Shown piece after piece: positions 14,392-24,035 of a DNA stretch of 52,857 nucleotides. Below the pieces are notes generated by a model that searched no databases, was not told the origin of the DNA, and saw only the letters and a list, made by a program, of their open reading frames with translations. Source of the stretch: a virus; the IMG/VR virus record IMGVR_UViG_3300045970_000732, positions 1 through 52,857 of that record; one strand, given 5' to 3'. Numbering within the stretch: the stretch's first letter is position 1; every line of letters starts with the position of its first letter. Both the position numbers and the translations under genes were made by a program.

Positions 14392-14693
14392 TGTCAATGT
14401 ATTCCTCAGCAAGTCCGTACTTTTCGACTGATGCTGTTAACAACAAATTCCTGGATATTATGACCAATAGGCCGGTACCGGCGCTAGTAGACGATGTATA
14501 CTGGGAAATAACCCCAGTATACAATCAACGACCTGATCTTCTCGCTCACGATCTATATAACAATTCAAAGTTGTGGTGGGTGTTCGCAAGCAGGAACCCT
14601 AATCGTCTTATGGATCCGTTGTTTGATTTTACAACTGGCACTGGAATTTACTTACCAAAAATAGAAACGCTGCAATCGGCACTGGGGATATAA
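14391..14693 (+). CDS. Baseplate wedge protein, gp53/LysM-like
   Basis: A 100-residue protein starting at the overlapping ATG at 14391. The central part VYWEITPVYNQRPDLLAHDL, YNNSKLWWVFASRNPNRLMD, PLFDFTTGTGIYLP follows the pattern of gp53-type wedge subunits and LysM-like tail proteins: a helix holding RPDLLA, then LWWVFA and an xxPG/TGxxIxLP end. T4 gp53 is longer (about 196 residues), so this is a short version. In T4 gp53 joins the inner wedge to the hub. Overlaps with both neighbours (TAATG before, TAATG after) show tight translational coupling. Confidence 0.65.
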   Translation: MSMYSSASPYFSTDAVNNKFLDIMTNRPVPALVDDVYWEITPVYNQRPDLLAHDLYNNSKLWWVFASRNPNRLMDPLFDFTTGTGIYLPKIETLQSALGI

Positions 14694-17095
14694 TGGCAAC
14701 ACGCATATTCACTGAGGCAGAACTCAAGTGGCTAGGTGGTGCCGATAGCACTGATCCGATAATACTGGCCAGAATGGATGCAGCACTTGGGAAGGTGTCA
14801 AGTGCTGAACCAACCGCAGGCGCCGGAAGAATGGGAGGTGACCGCGGCCAATCTGATGCGCCACGTACATTACCGCCCGAAGCCGATGACGACAGAAGCA
14901 AAACATCGTCACCTACGGTAACTCCTCAGACTACTACTAAGAAACAAGACAAGGATAAACCAGGTGTTAGAACATACAACCCGCTTAGTAAATTTTCGAG
15001 CTATACATACCAGATAACACTGTATATGATTACGCCGGATGCATATAACATATTCAATGATTCCGGGCGGCGCAATATTAGCATGTTGAATGCTCAAACC
15101 GATAACAAAGCTGGTGGCTCATTTATAATAGCACAAAGCGGTGGTGTATCATCTGATAACCCTAACGATCAACGCGCCCCGGGATTTGATTTAGATTTTT
15201 ACATAGATGATCTAACAATACGGTCATGGATTACTGCCCCATCATCTGGATCAGAGGCTAACACCACAAAGATAGAGTTCACGATAAAGGAACCATATGG
15301 TTTCTCGTTTATGACAAGCTTGAAAAAAGCCGCCGATGCCGTAAGCTCTTATTCCAAGATAATCGGAATCGACACCATAGAGAATGCTACTCGCCAGATA
15401 TTCATTCTTGGCGTTCGTTTCCAGGGGTATGATAAGGACGGAAAGGCGTTGTCCAGTAAGACCACGTTTAGTGATGACACGTTTACACACGGGGATTCGC
15501 AGGGCATTTTTGAACGCTTTATTGATATAGCCATAACCAAGATTGCTTTTAAGATAGATGGGATGGTAACTACTTATAGGTGTTCCGGAGTTACACTGCA
15601 GCCAGGCACTGCTTTTGGCACCAAGAGGGGCGCTATTACCGCTCCCGGTCAAATAGTTGCATCTACTCTTGCTGGTGCGTTAGGTGTCAAAGGCAACGCC
15701 GAAGAATCACACGCTGGAGTCCTGAGTCTTATGGATGTTCTTAAGGCAAACGAAAAGGCTAATGAAGCAAAACAAGGGACAACAAAAGGATTCGAGTCAA
15801 ATACTTATGAGGTCACCTTTGTCGGAAATCCAACTCATGTAAGTGATCTTAGGAATGCCAAGATGTCGCATTCGTCTGCCATTGACATAATCAAAAACGC
15901 CCCGGCCAGCAACGTGTCTAAATCGTCAGACTCTACTGCTGCGACATCCACGGATATAAGCAAGAATTTGGTATCCATAAAATTTGACGCCGGCGAACCA
16001 ATACTGAAAATAATTAGAAAACTTGTGATCAATAGTGATTATGCGAATAGGGCCCTCAATGTCATAAGTGCCACAGAGAAAGAAGCTGTTACCGGGCCAT
16101 CATCTAAAAATCCTTCTCCTAAGGACATCAAATGGTATCATGTTAGTGCAGATGTTAGATACAAGAAATGGGATCCAGCAAGAAATGACTGGGTTCTTCA
16201 CACCAATTATGTAATCGAACCGTATCTTACTCCCTCGATCACAAGTCCATACGTCAAGGTTTCTTCCGAGTCATATTATGGACCACACAAGAGATATGAC
16301 TATTGGTTCTCCGGTGAAAATACCGAAATCATAAAGTTTGAGCAAGTGTTGGATAACTCATACTATATGACTGTTCTTGACACTGACATTGAAGTCTCAC
16401 CTTCGGGGCCATCAGTTCAGCGCGGTCGTGCCAACGCCACTCAGGGCGCAGGAACTGGTGTTACTCAGGAAGCTAAAAATGACTTCTGGACTATAATCAA
16501 AGACCCTGCTTCATACACCAGAGCAAAAATCACAATACTTGGTGACCCTGATTTTCTGATGTCAGACTCAACTTCTGGTGTCGCTGAACTATATAACCTC
16601 TATTATGGGTCACAATCTACTGACTTCATAGTCAACCCCAACGGGAGTATGGTGTTTGTAGAAATAAATTTTAGTGAAGCGAAAGACTACAACAATGCCA
16701 GTGGCCTACTTGATATAAATCGTTCCATATCATTCTGGCAATATTCTCCTGAGATAATCGAGAAGTTACAACTGAAGGGTGTCGTTTACAAACTACTTCA
16801 AGTCGATTCGCGGTTTGTTGGTGGTAAATTTCAGCAAGACTTGCTTTGTACTATTCACACCTTTGATGACGCCACCACCCCTGCAACAAGAGAAGCTACT
16901 AAACCTACTGAGAATGCTGATGGTCGTGGTGTCAGCGCCCCGGCTGCGCCAGCAACTACCCGTACGGTTCCCAAACAAGAGATAAGTATTCCTGGCCTCA
17001 ATCTCACTGGAGTTCCTGATGCTCCTTTGTATGCGAACCCTGAATCAAAAAATCGGAACTTTGATAATTCGGGCAACCCAATACTCAGGAAATAA
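14693..17095 (+). CDS. Large baseplate hub-like structural protein
   Basis: An 800-residue protein. A low-complexity N-terminal region (about 1-95, rich in S, T, P and K) precedes a folded part: YTYQITLYMITPDAYNIF, FDLDFYIDDLTIRSWI, IEFTIKEPYGFSFMTSL, and later ARAKITILGDPDFLM-like sequence (RAKITILGDPDFL), FVEINFSEAKDYNN and YKLLQVDSRFVGGKFQQDLL. The ILGDPDFL and final V.S.F..G.F.Q.L features recur in hub proteins of contractile tails (T4 gp27, P2 gpD types). A ring-shaped hub that carries the gp5 spike encoded next is likely. The exact T4 counterpart is inferred mainly from position between the cap/wedge genes and gene 5. Base composition is more AT-rich than in gene 5. Confidence 0.6.
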   Translation: MATRIFTEAELKWLGGADSTDPIILARMDAALGKVSSAEPTAGAGRMGGDRGQSDAPRTLPPEADDDRSKTSSPTVTPQTTTKKQDKDKPGVRTYNPLSKFSSYTYQITLYMITPDAYNIFNDSGRRNISMLNAQTDNKAGGSFIIAQSGGVSSDNPNDQRAPGFDLDFYIDDLTIRSWITAPSSGSEANTTKIEFTIKEPYGFSFMTSLKKAADAVSSYSKIIGIDTIENATRQIFILGVRFQGYDKDGKALSSKTTFSDDTFTHGDSQGIFERFIDIAITKIAFKIDGMVTTYRCSGVTLQPGTAFGTKRGAITAPGQIVASTLAGALGVKGNAEESHAGVLSLMDVLKANEKANEAKQGTTKGFESNTYEVTFVGNPTHVSDLRNAKMSHSSAIDIIKNAPASNVSKSSDSTAATSTDISKNLVSIKFDAGEPILKIIRKLVINSDYANRALNVISATEKEAVTGPSSKNPSPKDIKWYHVSADVRYKKWDPARNDWVLHTNYVIEPYLTPSITSPYVKVSSESYYGPHKRYDYWFSGENTEIIKFEQVLDNSYYMTVLDTDIEVSPSGPSVQRGRANATQGAGTGVTQEAKNDFWTIIKDPASYTRAKITILGDPDFLMSDSTSGVAELYNLYYGSQSTDFIVNPNGSMVFVEINFSEAKDYNNASGLLDINRSISFWQYSPEIIEKLQLKGVVYKLLQVDSRFVGGKFQQDLLCTIHTFDDATTPATREATKPTENADGRGVSAPAAPATTRTVPKQEISIPGLNLTGVPDAPLYANPESKNRNFDNSGNPILRK

Positions 17096-17098
17096 TAT

Positions 17099-18589
17099 AT
17101 GGCAACAGACGTTTTCTCACCCAATAAGACTAGCAAGGCGTATACTTCGTCGGCTGGCTCGGCCAACCCACGTAGCGTTCCTGTTCTTGGAATTGTCAAG
17201 AACAATGTAGACACCTATAGGACCGGACGATTAGAGGTGTGGCTACTAGATTCGATGAACAAAAATCCAAACGACAGTAATAGCTGGGTGACTGTTCGAC
17301 AAATGAGTCCTTTTTATGGTCTGACACCTACTTCATCGGCAACCACTGGTGAAGGTGAATATACGAAAAACCCTAACTCATATGGTGTATGGACTAGTCC
17401 ACCAGATATCGGCACTACTGTAGTGTGTATATTCATCGACGGGTCCATTGATCACGGGTTCTGCATAGGGTGCGTCATGCAACCAGACGCTCTACACATG
17501 GTTCCTGCCATTGGAGCCGCAGACAAGGTGACGCTAAACGAAGGCGAAGCAGCATCATTCGGTGGAGCTACTCGCCTACCGGTAACAAACCTCAACACCA
17601 ACAACGTTGGTATCAGAGACTCGGAAAAGTTTTTAGACGCAACGAAACCAGTCCATACCTATGCAGCTGGCATCCTGTTCAAGCAAGGTCTGCTCCGTGA
17701 TCCAATGCGCGGAACAATAGGAACATCATCCCAACGAGAATCCCCAAGTAGAGTGGGTTACGGCATCAGCACCCCAGGTAGGCCAATTTACGAAGGCGGC
17801 TTCACAGATCAGACGATTGAGAGTAGCCTCAAAGAATCACCTGAGAAGCTGAAAGTTGTCGGCCGGCGCGCCGGCCATAGCTTCGTCATGGACGATGGTG
17901 ACATCCGCGGCTATGACCAACTGATTCGCCTCCGCACAGCCACTGGCCACCAGATCCTGATGAGCGATGACGGTGAGACCCTTCACATAATCCATGCCAA
18001 CGGACAGAGTTGGGTTGAGCTAGGTAAAGAAGGAACGATAGACCTATATTCTACGAACAGCGTCAACATCCGAACACACGGTGATTTGAACCTACACGCA
18101 GACAACAACATCAACATCAACGCAGCAAAGACGCTGAATGTCGCCGCCGAGAAAATCAACATTAGTTCCGAGAAGGAAACGACACAACTTGTCGGCACCA
18201 ACTTCAGTTTTTATGCCAAGGCAAACTACACCGTCAAGGTAGGATCTGGGATGAGCATGGCATCATCGGGTCAGGCAAGCTACGCCAGCTCAAGCACAAC
18301 ATACATCAACGGCGCCATTATCAACCTGAACACTGGCGCCGCAGGACTGACCCCGACAGAAGTGAAACCAATCCCAATCGTCGCCCACACTGACACCCTA
18401 TATGATGCCACAGTAGGCTACGCAGCGGCCCCGGGCAAGCTTATGTCAATCACCAGTCGCGCCCCGGCACACGCACCATGGGCCTCAGCAGGTCTGGGTG
18501 TTGATGTCAAGGTCAGTCTGAGCGCATCTACGGAACTACCAGGCGCACCAAGCCCAGCAGTTCAGAACCTTAACGGAGCCGCAGAATGA
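17099..18589 (+). CDS. 5: Central spike / hub protein gp5-like without lysozyme domain
   Basis: A 496-residue protein. The N-terminal 130 residues look like the gp5/VgrG OB-fold (RSVPVLGIVKNNVDTYRTGR, LEVWLLDS, then FYGLTPTS and YGVWTSPPDIGTTVVCIFID). Near 260 comes GRRAGHSFVMDDGDIRGYDQ and LIRLRTATGHQILMSDDGET. From about 310 short repeated strands (GTIDLYSTNSVNIRTHGDLN, LHADNNININAAKTLNVAAE) form the beta-helix typical of the spike. The end (RAPAHAPWASAGLGVDVKV) is conserved in related phages. T4 gp5 has a lysozyme domain between OB-fold and helix; no such domain is visible here. The protein pierces the outer membrane. Its stop overlaps the next ATG. Confidence 0.82.
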   Translation: MATDVFSPNKTSKAYTSSAGSANPRSVPVLGIVKNNVDTYRTGRLEVWLLDSMNKNPNDSNSWVTVRQMSPFYGLTPTSSATTGEGEYTKNPNSYGVWTSPPDIGTTVVCIFIDGSIDHGFCIGCVMQPDALHMVPAIGAADKVTLNEGEAASFGGATRLPVTNLNTNNVGIRDSEKFLDATKPVHTYAAGILFKQGLLRDPMRGTIGTSSQRESPSRVGYGISTPGRPIYEGGFTDQTIESSLKESPEKLKVVGRRAGHSFVMDDGDIRGYDQLIRLRTATGHQILMSDDGETLHIIHANGQSWVELGKEGTIDLYSTNSVNIRTHGDLNLHADNNININAAKTLNVAAEKINISSEKETTQLVGTNFSFYAKANYTVKVGSGMSMASSGQASYASSSTTYINGAIINLNTGAAGLTPTEVKPIPIVAHTDTLYDATVGYAAAPGKLMSITSRAPAHAPWASAGLGVDVKVSLSASTELPGAPSPAVQNLNGAAE

Positions 18590-19491
18590 CCATACAAGTC
18601 ACCTCGGCTATAGCAGCAACGGTGCCGACACCAACAGCAATCAGCAAGGCGCTTGACAGACCTATCACCTCGGCCCTGATCGGTCAGGTGTCAGCAATGG
18701 CAGCATCAACGACTCAGGGAGCCACAACCGTAGGCTATGGGGTCACGACAACGGCCCGTGGTCTGGTCCCAACTGTGGGCACTCTGGCGATGACACCCAA
18801 GGAAATGGAGACAGCAGGAATCATCAAGCCAGGTGCGTCAACTCTTGTCACGGCACTCGTTGCCAAAGGACTGCCACTACAAAAAGCACTCACACCAAAC
18901 CTGTTCACCGGAGTAGCTGGCGCCGAGAGCCTGAAGTCACTTGCCGCAAACCCCATCGCCCAGGTGACAGCAGCCACAGGCAATCTTAGTGTAGCCCAGA
19001 AGGCCCTGACATCAGCAGGCGCCATCACAAGCAATCTCGCCGGAGTTGCCATCGCCGGCCTTGTTCTATCAGCGGCAAAGAACGGCGTCCCGGCAACCCT
19101 TGCGGCCCTGAAGAACGGTCTCTCTGGAATAGGTGACAAGCTCAACTCCATCAAGGATTCGATAGCCGGAGGCAACTTCGCCGCTAAGCTAGGTGCCGGA
19201 CTGTCAAGCATCGCTGACAAAGTGAAGGGCGCAGCCGCAGGGGCATTCGCCGCAGTCACCAGCACATTCAAGGCCCTCAAGGCCCGTGTCCCACAGAACC
19301 TTACAGCCATTGCCAATGGTCAGGCATCAAGTACCACACCAACCACACCAGCCCCGTCGGCCTGGAAGACCGACCCTGATACCGGCCAGACTGTGAGAAA
19401 CTATAGCGCCGAAGACGAGGCAAAAATGCGCGAAAGCTCAGCGAACATAAACGCAACGCTGTCAGCACCGTTCAAAACCGCAGGAAAATAA
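18586..19491 (+). CDS. Ala-rich probable baseplate/spike-associated protein
   Basis: A 301-residue protein not recognised as a T4 gene. It is rich in A, T, S and G. GTLAMTPKEMETAGIIKPGA followed by STLVTALVAKGLPLQKALTP and NLFTGVAGAESLKSLAANP suggests a small helical domain. A hydrophobic Ala/Gly stretch (about 140-165, ITSNLAGVAIAGLVLSAAKN) and amphipathic repeats (about 170-235) could be membrane-active. The C-terminus is a proline/threonine-rich linker plus a short charged tail. The ATG overlaps the gp5 stop, so it is made with the spike. A role at the spike tip or in membrane penetration is conceivable but unproven. Confidence 0.5.
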   Translation: MTIQVTSAIAATVPTPTAISKALDRPITSALIGQVSAMAASTTQGATTVGYGVTTTARGLVPTVGTLAMTPKEMETAGIIKPGASTLVTALVAKGLPLQKALTPNLFTGVAGAESLKSLAANPIAQVTAATGNLSVAQKALTSAGAITSNLAGVAIAGLVLSAAKNGVPATLAALKNGLSGIGDKLNSIKDSIAGGNFAAKLGAGLSSIADKVKGAAAGAFAAVTSTFKALKARVPQNLTAIANGQASSTTPTTPAPSAWKTDPDTGQTVRNYSAEDEAKMRESSANINATLSAPFKTAGK

Positions 19492-20142
19492 ATGGAAAAC
19501 GACACCTTCATCAACGTGGTCAATAACGCAGCCCCAACAAAAGTCCCGGGTCTCAGTGATATCACTACCGCTATCAAAGAGAAGCTAGGTGGAATGTCGG
19601 CCAGCCTGAATTCCCTGACTGGATCAGTAGGTGCGCTTGTAACCAAGGGCCTTGACGCATCAAAATTACAATCAGGCTTGACAGCACTGACAAATGCCGG
19701 CCTTGACCCGGCGGCACAGGCGAAATTGAAGGCGGCAATTGGTTCAATGGGCACCGGCATAAAACTACCTACAGCGGCTACAAACACGACAAATACATCC
19801 GAACAGAAGGCTGGCTTGTTCGCTCTTGCTGGTGCCAATGCGAAATTCGCGTTCCCCTCATCCGATAGCTTTCCGAAGCTTGGTGACGCCAAGATAAAAA
19901 TGCCGACTGCTGAAGAAGCAAAGAAATATGACGACAACAAGGCTGCGATTGCAGCGGCGGAGGAAGCCTACTTCAAACAGCGCATCACCACTGGCAACGC
20001 CCAACAAAAATATGAAGAGGCGAAAAATACACTGCCACAAGGCGATCCGACTGTGGAATCACTCAAATCAGTCTGGCTGGCCGAAAACGAAAAGCTCATA
20101 GCCGCTGAAAAGACGCTAAAAGCTCGTCAGGCCAACGCATAA
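19492..20142 (+). CDS. Hypothetical structural protein before gene 25
   Basis: A 216-residue protein starting immediately after the previous TAA. It is mostly helical: VPGLSDITTAIKEKLGGMSA, SLNSLTGSVGALVTKGLDAS, and a charged coiled-coil-like C-terminus (about 145-216: AEEAKKYDDNKAAIAAAEEA ... KLIAAEKTLKARQANA). No family was recognised. Placement between the spike genes and the gene 25/6 wedge genes makes it a likely virion or baseplate assembly protein. Its stop codon TAA lies inside CATAAATA, the putative promoter of gene 25. Confidence 0.5.
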   Translation: MENDTFINVVNNAAPTKVPGLSDITTAIKEKLGGMSASLNSLTGSVGALVTKGLDASKLQSGLTALTNAGLDPAAQAKLKAAIGSMGTGIKLPTAATNTTNTSEQKAGLFALAGANAKFAFPSSDSFPKLGDAKIKMPTAEEAKKYDDNKAAIAAAEEAYFKQRITTGNAQQKYEEAKNTLPQGDPTVESLKSVWLAENEKLIAAEKTLKARQANA

Positions 20143-20145
20143 ATA
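20138..20145 (+). promoter_or_regulatory. Late-type octamer CATAAATA 4 bases before gene 25
   Basis: CATAAATA, CATT, ATG. The octamer includes the stop codon of the preceding gene. No Shine-Dalgarno sequence is present in front of gene 25, so a leaderless late transcript is a possibility. Confidence 0.45.
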
Positions 20146-20149
20146 CATT

Positions 20150-20599
20150 ATGACTTCATATATCGGGTTCAGCACCATCAATACCAACAAACCACGATTC
20201 TCGGATCAGAACGAGGCGCGCAATGGCGGCCCAGGCGGAATCAAGACCCCGATTCTCGTTGGTAAAAAGTATCGCCTTACTGATGAACAGCTTGTCATTC
20301 AAGACTTCCTGAATGCGCTGAATATCCCACAGGGTCAAAAAGTGGGGAACCCAGGATATGGGACAACGCTATGGTCGTTTGTATTTGAACCGAATACCGC
20401 TGATGTTCAGTATCAACTTGAAACTGAAATCCGTAGAGTGGCATCACAAGACCCGCGGCTCATCGTCAATCTGGTAAAGGCATTCCCACAAGAATCCGGC
20501 ATCTTGATTGAAGTTGAGTTAGCCATTGCCCCGTTCAACAACGCGCAAGTGATGAGTGTGTTCTTCAATAACGCAACTTCAACCGCTGTCATTCAATAA
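20150..20599 (+). CDS. 25: Baseplate wedge subunit gp25-like
   Basis: A 149-residue protein of the gp25/lysozyme-like wedge family (T4 gp25 is 132 residues). Conserved points are QLVIQDFLNALNIPQGQKVG, the glycine turn NPGYGTTLWSFVFEP, and LETEIRRVASQDPRL with the following VELAI. In T4 gp25 forms part of the wedge core with gp6 and gp53 and contacts the sheath; despite the family name it is not required to act as an enzyme. Gene 6 follows after 11 bases, the normal order of wedge genes. Confidence 0.9.
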   Translation: MTSYIGFSTINTNKPRFSDQNEARNGGPGGIKTPILVGKKYRLTDEQLVIQDFLNALNIPQGQKVGNPGYGTTLWSFVFEPNTADVQYQLETEIRRVASQDPRLIVNLVKAFPQESGILIEVELAIAPFNNAQVMSVFFNNATSTAVIQ

Positions 20600-20610
20600 A
20601 GAGAAATACC

Positions 20611-23600
20611 ATGGCTTCATCCACAAGACAATCAGCCTTATTTGGCACAAACGACTGGCAAGCAATTTATCAGACATTCAAGGAAGCTGATTTCAAAAGT
20701 TATGACTATGAAACTCTGCGTAAGAGCTTCATTGATTACCTGCGACTTCACTATCCGGAGACATTCAATGACTACATTGAAAGCTCGGAGTTCATTGCTC
20801 TACTTGATGTCATTGCGTTTATGGGACAGGGCCTGGCATTCAGAAACGATCTGAACACCCGCGAAAACTTCATTGACACCGCAGAACGCCGCGACTCTGT
20901 GGTGAAATTGGCAAATCTCGTCGGATACACTCCTAAGCGAAATCTCACCGGACAGGGCTATCTAAAGGTAGTCAGCATCAAGACGACACAGAACATCAAC
21001 GACATCAATGGGTTCAACATGTCCAACTTGCCGGTCCTATGGAATGACCCGGCGAACATCAACTGGCTTGAACAATACAACACCGTGGTCAACGCAGCAT
21101 TGGTCAACTCACAGCGCATCGGCAGACCAGGCAACAGCCAGTCAATCCTCGGTGTCAAGACAGATGAATATTCTCTGGTGATACCAACTACTAACCTGCC
21201 GGTGATTCCGTTCTCGGCTACAGTGAACGGCACCAACATGAACTTTGAACTAGTGTCATCAACTAGTATCAACCAAGCGTATGTTTACGAACTACCACCT
21301 GGACCAACGAGCAAGTTCAACCTGCTGTATCGCAACGACAAGCTTGGTTACGGCAGCCCAAACACCGGGTTCTTCTTCTACTTCAAACAGGGTTCCCTAC
21401 AGACATACGACTTCAGCCTGGGCCAGCGCATCTCCAACCAAGTTATTGACATCAACATTCAGGGCGTAAATGATTCTGACACCTGGCTCTACCAGATTGA
21501 TTCAAACACCGGTATCCCTGCACAATGGAAACAGGTAGAAAATATCTACGCCGATGCATATCTACAGAGTGAATCAAACTCCAGACAAATCTTCTCGGTG
21601 CTGTCCAGGTTCAACGATCAGGTCAGTTACTCATTCGGTGACGGTGTGTTCTCTGAGATTCCAGTCGGTAGCTTCCGCTCGTATGTTCGCACCGGAAACT
21701 CACAAACATACTCAATTGATCCGATGGAGATGCAAGGAATATCAGTGAGCATTCCGTATATAAGCCGCACTGGCAATACCGAAACACTGACCCTGGGTCT
21801 TGAACTGAAACTACCGGTGTCCAACGCTCAAGCCCGCGAGACATTGGCAAGCATCAAGCAACGCGCCCCAACTCGTTACTATACTCAAAATCGTATGGTG
21901 AATGGTGAGGACTATAACAACTTCCCATACACCCTTTATAGCTCAATCATCAAGAGCAAGGCTATCAACCGTTCCTCCGTTGGTGTGGCAAGAAATCTGG
22001 ACCTGCTTGACCCTACAGGAAAATATTCCAGCACCAACTCATTCGCAGCAGACGGTGCCCTCTACCAAGACACAACACTGACGAACTCTCTGCTGACGAT
22101 TACTAATACTGGTAGTATCATCAAGTTCCTCAATGACGACCTGGCATTCACACTGTCACGCTCACGCGCAGTTCAGCACTACCTACACAACTATGCCAGA
22201 TACGACATAAATTCCACAACCGGTGACGGAGTTATTTACTGGCAGGGAAAAACTGTTGATGCCAACAGCCTCACCGGCTATATGTTCAAGACAGTCAGCA
22301 CCATTGATATACCTATTCCAATCGGAACCTATTCATCGCACAACGCCAAATACATAACAACAGGGTCAATGATAAAGTTCAGCGCCCCACCAGGTCAATA
22401 CTTCAACACTGACAACCGTTTGGTGTCTGGTATTCGCGGACCATCCGACCTACCATTCATCTGGACCTCTGTGTTGAATGTCAATGGTGACGGATACAAC
22501 AACGGTCTTGGGGCATTCACAAATGGCCTTGGTCCGGTCACCCTCAGTGAGTTTGTTCCGACTGGAGCAATACTAACCCAAGTCATTCCGGCATTTGACA
22601 ACTCCCTATCGACGGCAGTCATTCAAGAGTGCGTCATCAGAATGGAGCTTCAGCAGAGCTTCTCGTTGGTGTTTGATAACTCACTGACTATAGCAGAGGA
22701 CCGCTGGGCAGTCAGTTCCTACACAGATTCAAAATATTTTGTCAGGCTACAGGCCCTCGGCAACAACCGTTACTCCATCACATATCGTGCCCTGGCATAC
22801 TATTTTGCGTCAGTAGCAGACACAAGATTCTCCTACGAGTCAGCAAAGTTGGTGTATGATCCATCGTCTGGAAAGCAGTTGCAGGATTATGTTAGTGTGT
22901 TGGCATCCAACACTCGCCCAGGCTCAAATGTTCCGTTGGTCACCGATATCACGATGAATGTCATCGGTCAAAATGTTGAATCCGATGGATACATCAACAC
23001 ATTTGAGGCTGAGGTTACCAGTATCAATGTCAATAACCGTAGCATGATTACCAACCCTGATTTCTTCAATGTCATCACCGGGTATGTTGACGGAGCAGCT
23101 AACAAAAACATTTATGCCTTCTTTGAACTCGTGGAGGACGCCATTCATCTGTCTCGTAAGCAATTGATCCCTACATCAACCGTTGATTATCTATACGAGA
23201 CAAAAACACAGATTGAACTGGTGAAATACGAATACAAAGAAGGTCAGATTTTCTACGCGACAGCAGAGAACAAATTCTACAAGACCGTCCAGGATACAAC
23301 AGTAACGACACCATATTTCATACTGACCGAACAAGCAAACTACTATATGAAGCCGGGCCGTCAAGGACTACGCTTCCAATATCGTCATAACTCAAACAAC
23401 ACAGCCCGCATCGACCCGGCGACCACGAACATCATTGACCTGTATATCGTTACCCAGCCATACTACACCGCCTACCGTAACTGGATTCAAGACACAACCA
23501 ACACCGTTGCCCAACCAGATATGCCCACGATCAATGAGCTGAATCAGGCATACAGCAACATCAATAACTATAAGATGATGAGCGACAGTGTGATTCTGAA

Positions 23601-23982
23601 TAGCGTGGTATTCAAGCCGTTGTTTGGTTCTAAAGCCGCGCCGGCTCTGCAAGCAACGATCAAGGTTATCAAGACACAGGGTACAAACGCCAGCGACAGT
23701 GAAATACGCTCAGCTACCCTCGCGGCGATGAACTCGTATTTTGACATCAACAACTGGGGCTTCGGTGATGTGTTTTACTTCTCCGAGCTAAGCGCCTATC
23801 TACATACGACACTGGCCAGCCTGGTCAACTCCGTAGTACTGGTGCCAAATGACCCAACGATGAGCTTCGGTGACATGTATGAGATACGCTCCACACCGTA
23901 TGAAATATTCGTCAACGCTGCGACAGCCGCCGACATAACGGTTATCACCTCGTTGACATCTGCCCAACTTCAGATACGATAG
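20611..23982 (+). CDS. 6: Baseplate wedge subunit gp6-like
   Basis: A 1,123-residue protein. The N-terminal 130 residues are the strongest sign: TFKEADFKSYDYETLRKSFI, DYLRLHYPETFNDYIESSEF, IALLDVIAFMGQGLAFRNDL, NTRENFIDTAERRDSVVKLA and NLVGYTPKR, all typical of gp6/baseplate J-like wedge proteins. The C-terminal part (FKPLFGSKAAPALQATIKVI ... FGDVFYFSELSAYLHTTLAS) is also typical. T4 gp6 has 660 residues; the extra length is in the middle. gp6 dimers form the continuous inner ring of the baseplate. The upstream sequence AAAGAGAAATACC offers only a weak ribosome binding site. Confidence 0.88.
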   Translation: MASSTRQSALFGTNDWQAIYQTFKEADFKSYDYETLRKSFIDYLRLHYPETFNDYIESSEFIALLDVIAFMGQGLAFRNDLNTRENFIDTAERRDSVVKLANLVGYTPKRNLTGQGYLKVVSIKTTQNINDINGFNMSNLPVLWNDPANINWLEQYNTVVNAALVNSQRIGRPGNSQSILGVKTDEYSLVIPTTNLPVIPFSATVNGTNMNFELVSSTSINQAYVYELPPGPTSKFNLLYRNDKLGYGSPNTGFFFYFKQGSLQTYDFSLGQRISNQVIDINIQGVNDSDTWLYQIDSNTGIPAQWKQVENIYADAYLQSESNSRQIFSVLSRFNDQVSYSFGDGVFSEIPVGSFRSYVRTGNSQTYSIDPMEMQGISVSIPYISRTGNTETLTLGLELKLPVSNAQARETLASIKQRAPTRYYTQNRMVNGEDYNNFPYTLYSSIIKSKAINRSSVGVARNLDLLDPTGKYSSTNSFAADGALYQDTTLTNSLLTITNTGSIIKFLNDDLAFTLSRSRAVQHYLHNYARYDINSTTGDGVIYWQGKTVDANSLTGYMFKTVSTIDIPIPIGTYSSHNAKYITTGSMIKFSAPPGQYFNTDNRLVSGIRGPSDLPFIWTSVLNVNGDGYNNGLGAFTNGLGPVTLSEFVPTGAILTQVIPAFDNSLSTAVIQECVIRMELQQSFSLVFDNSLTIAEDRWAVSSYTDSKYFVRLQALGNNRYSITYRALAYYFASVADTRFSYESAKLVYDPSSGKQLQDYVSVLASNTRPGSNVPLVTDITMNVIGQNVESDGYINTFEAEVTSINVNNRSMITNPDFFNVITGYVDGAANKNIYAFFELVEDAIHLSRKQLIPTSTVDYLYETKTQIELVKYEYKEGQIFYATAENKFYKTVQDTTVTTPYFILTEQANYYMKPGRQGLRFQYRHNSNNTARIDPATTNIIDLYIVTQPYYTAYRNWIQDTTNTVAQPDMPTINELNQAYSNINNYKMMSDSVILNSVVFKPLFGSKAAPALQATIKVIKTQGTNASDSEIRSATLAAMNSYFDINNWGFGDVFYFSELSAYLHTTLASLVNSVVLVPNDPTMSFGDMYEIRSTPYEIFVNAATAADITVITSLTSAQLQIR

Positions 23983-24006
23983 ATGATTTTGGGGGTTATT
24001 TTGTAT

Positions 24007-24014
24007 GATAAATA
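24007..24014 (+). promoter_or_regulatory. Late-type promoter GATAAATA before the giant gene
   Basis: GATAAATA lies 21 bases before the ATG of the 19-kb gene, in the only intergenic gap of this stretch (23983-24035). The expected leader contains ACGAG as a weak ribosome binding site. Confidence 0.5.
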
Positions 24015-24035
24015 CAATATAACGAGACTACTTAC

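Noticed and set aside
14629-15097. Minus-strand frames opposite the start of the hub-like gene
   Set aside because: No ribosome binding sites and no recognisable sequence; the plus-strand gene is continuous with overlapping neighbours.
17861-17876. 16-base perfect GC palindrome in gene 5
   Set aside because: It encodes GRRAG in a conserved part of gp5 and is explained by codon choice. It is striking as a cluster of restriction sites but there is no sign of a regulatory role.
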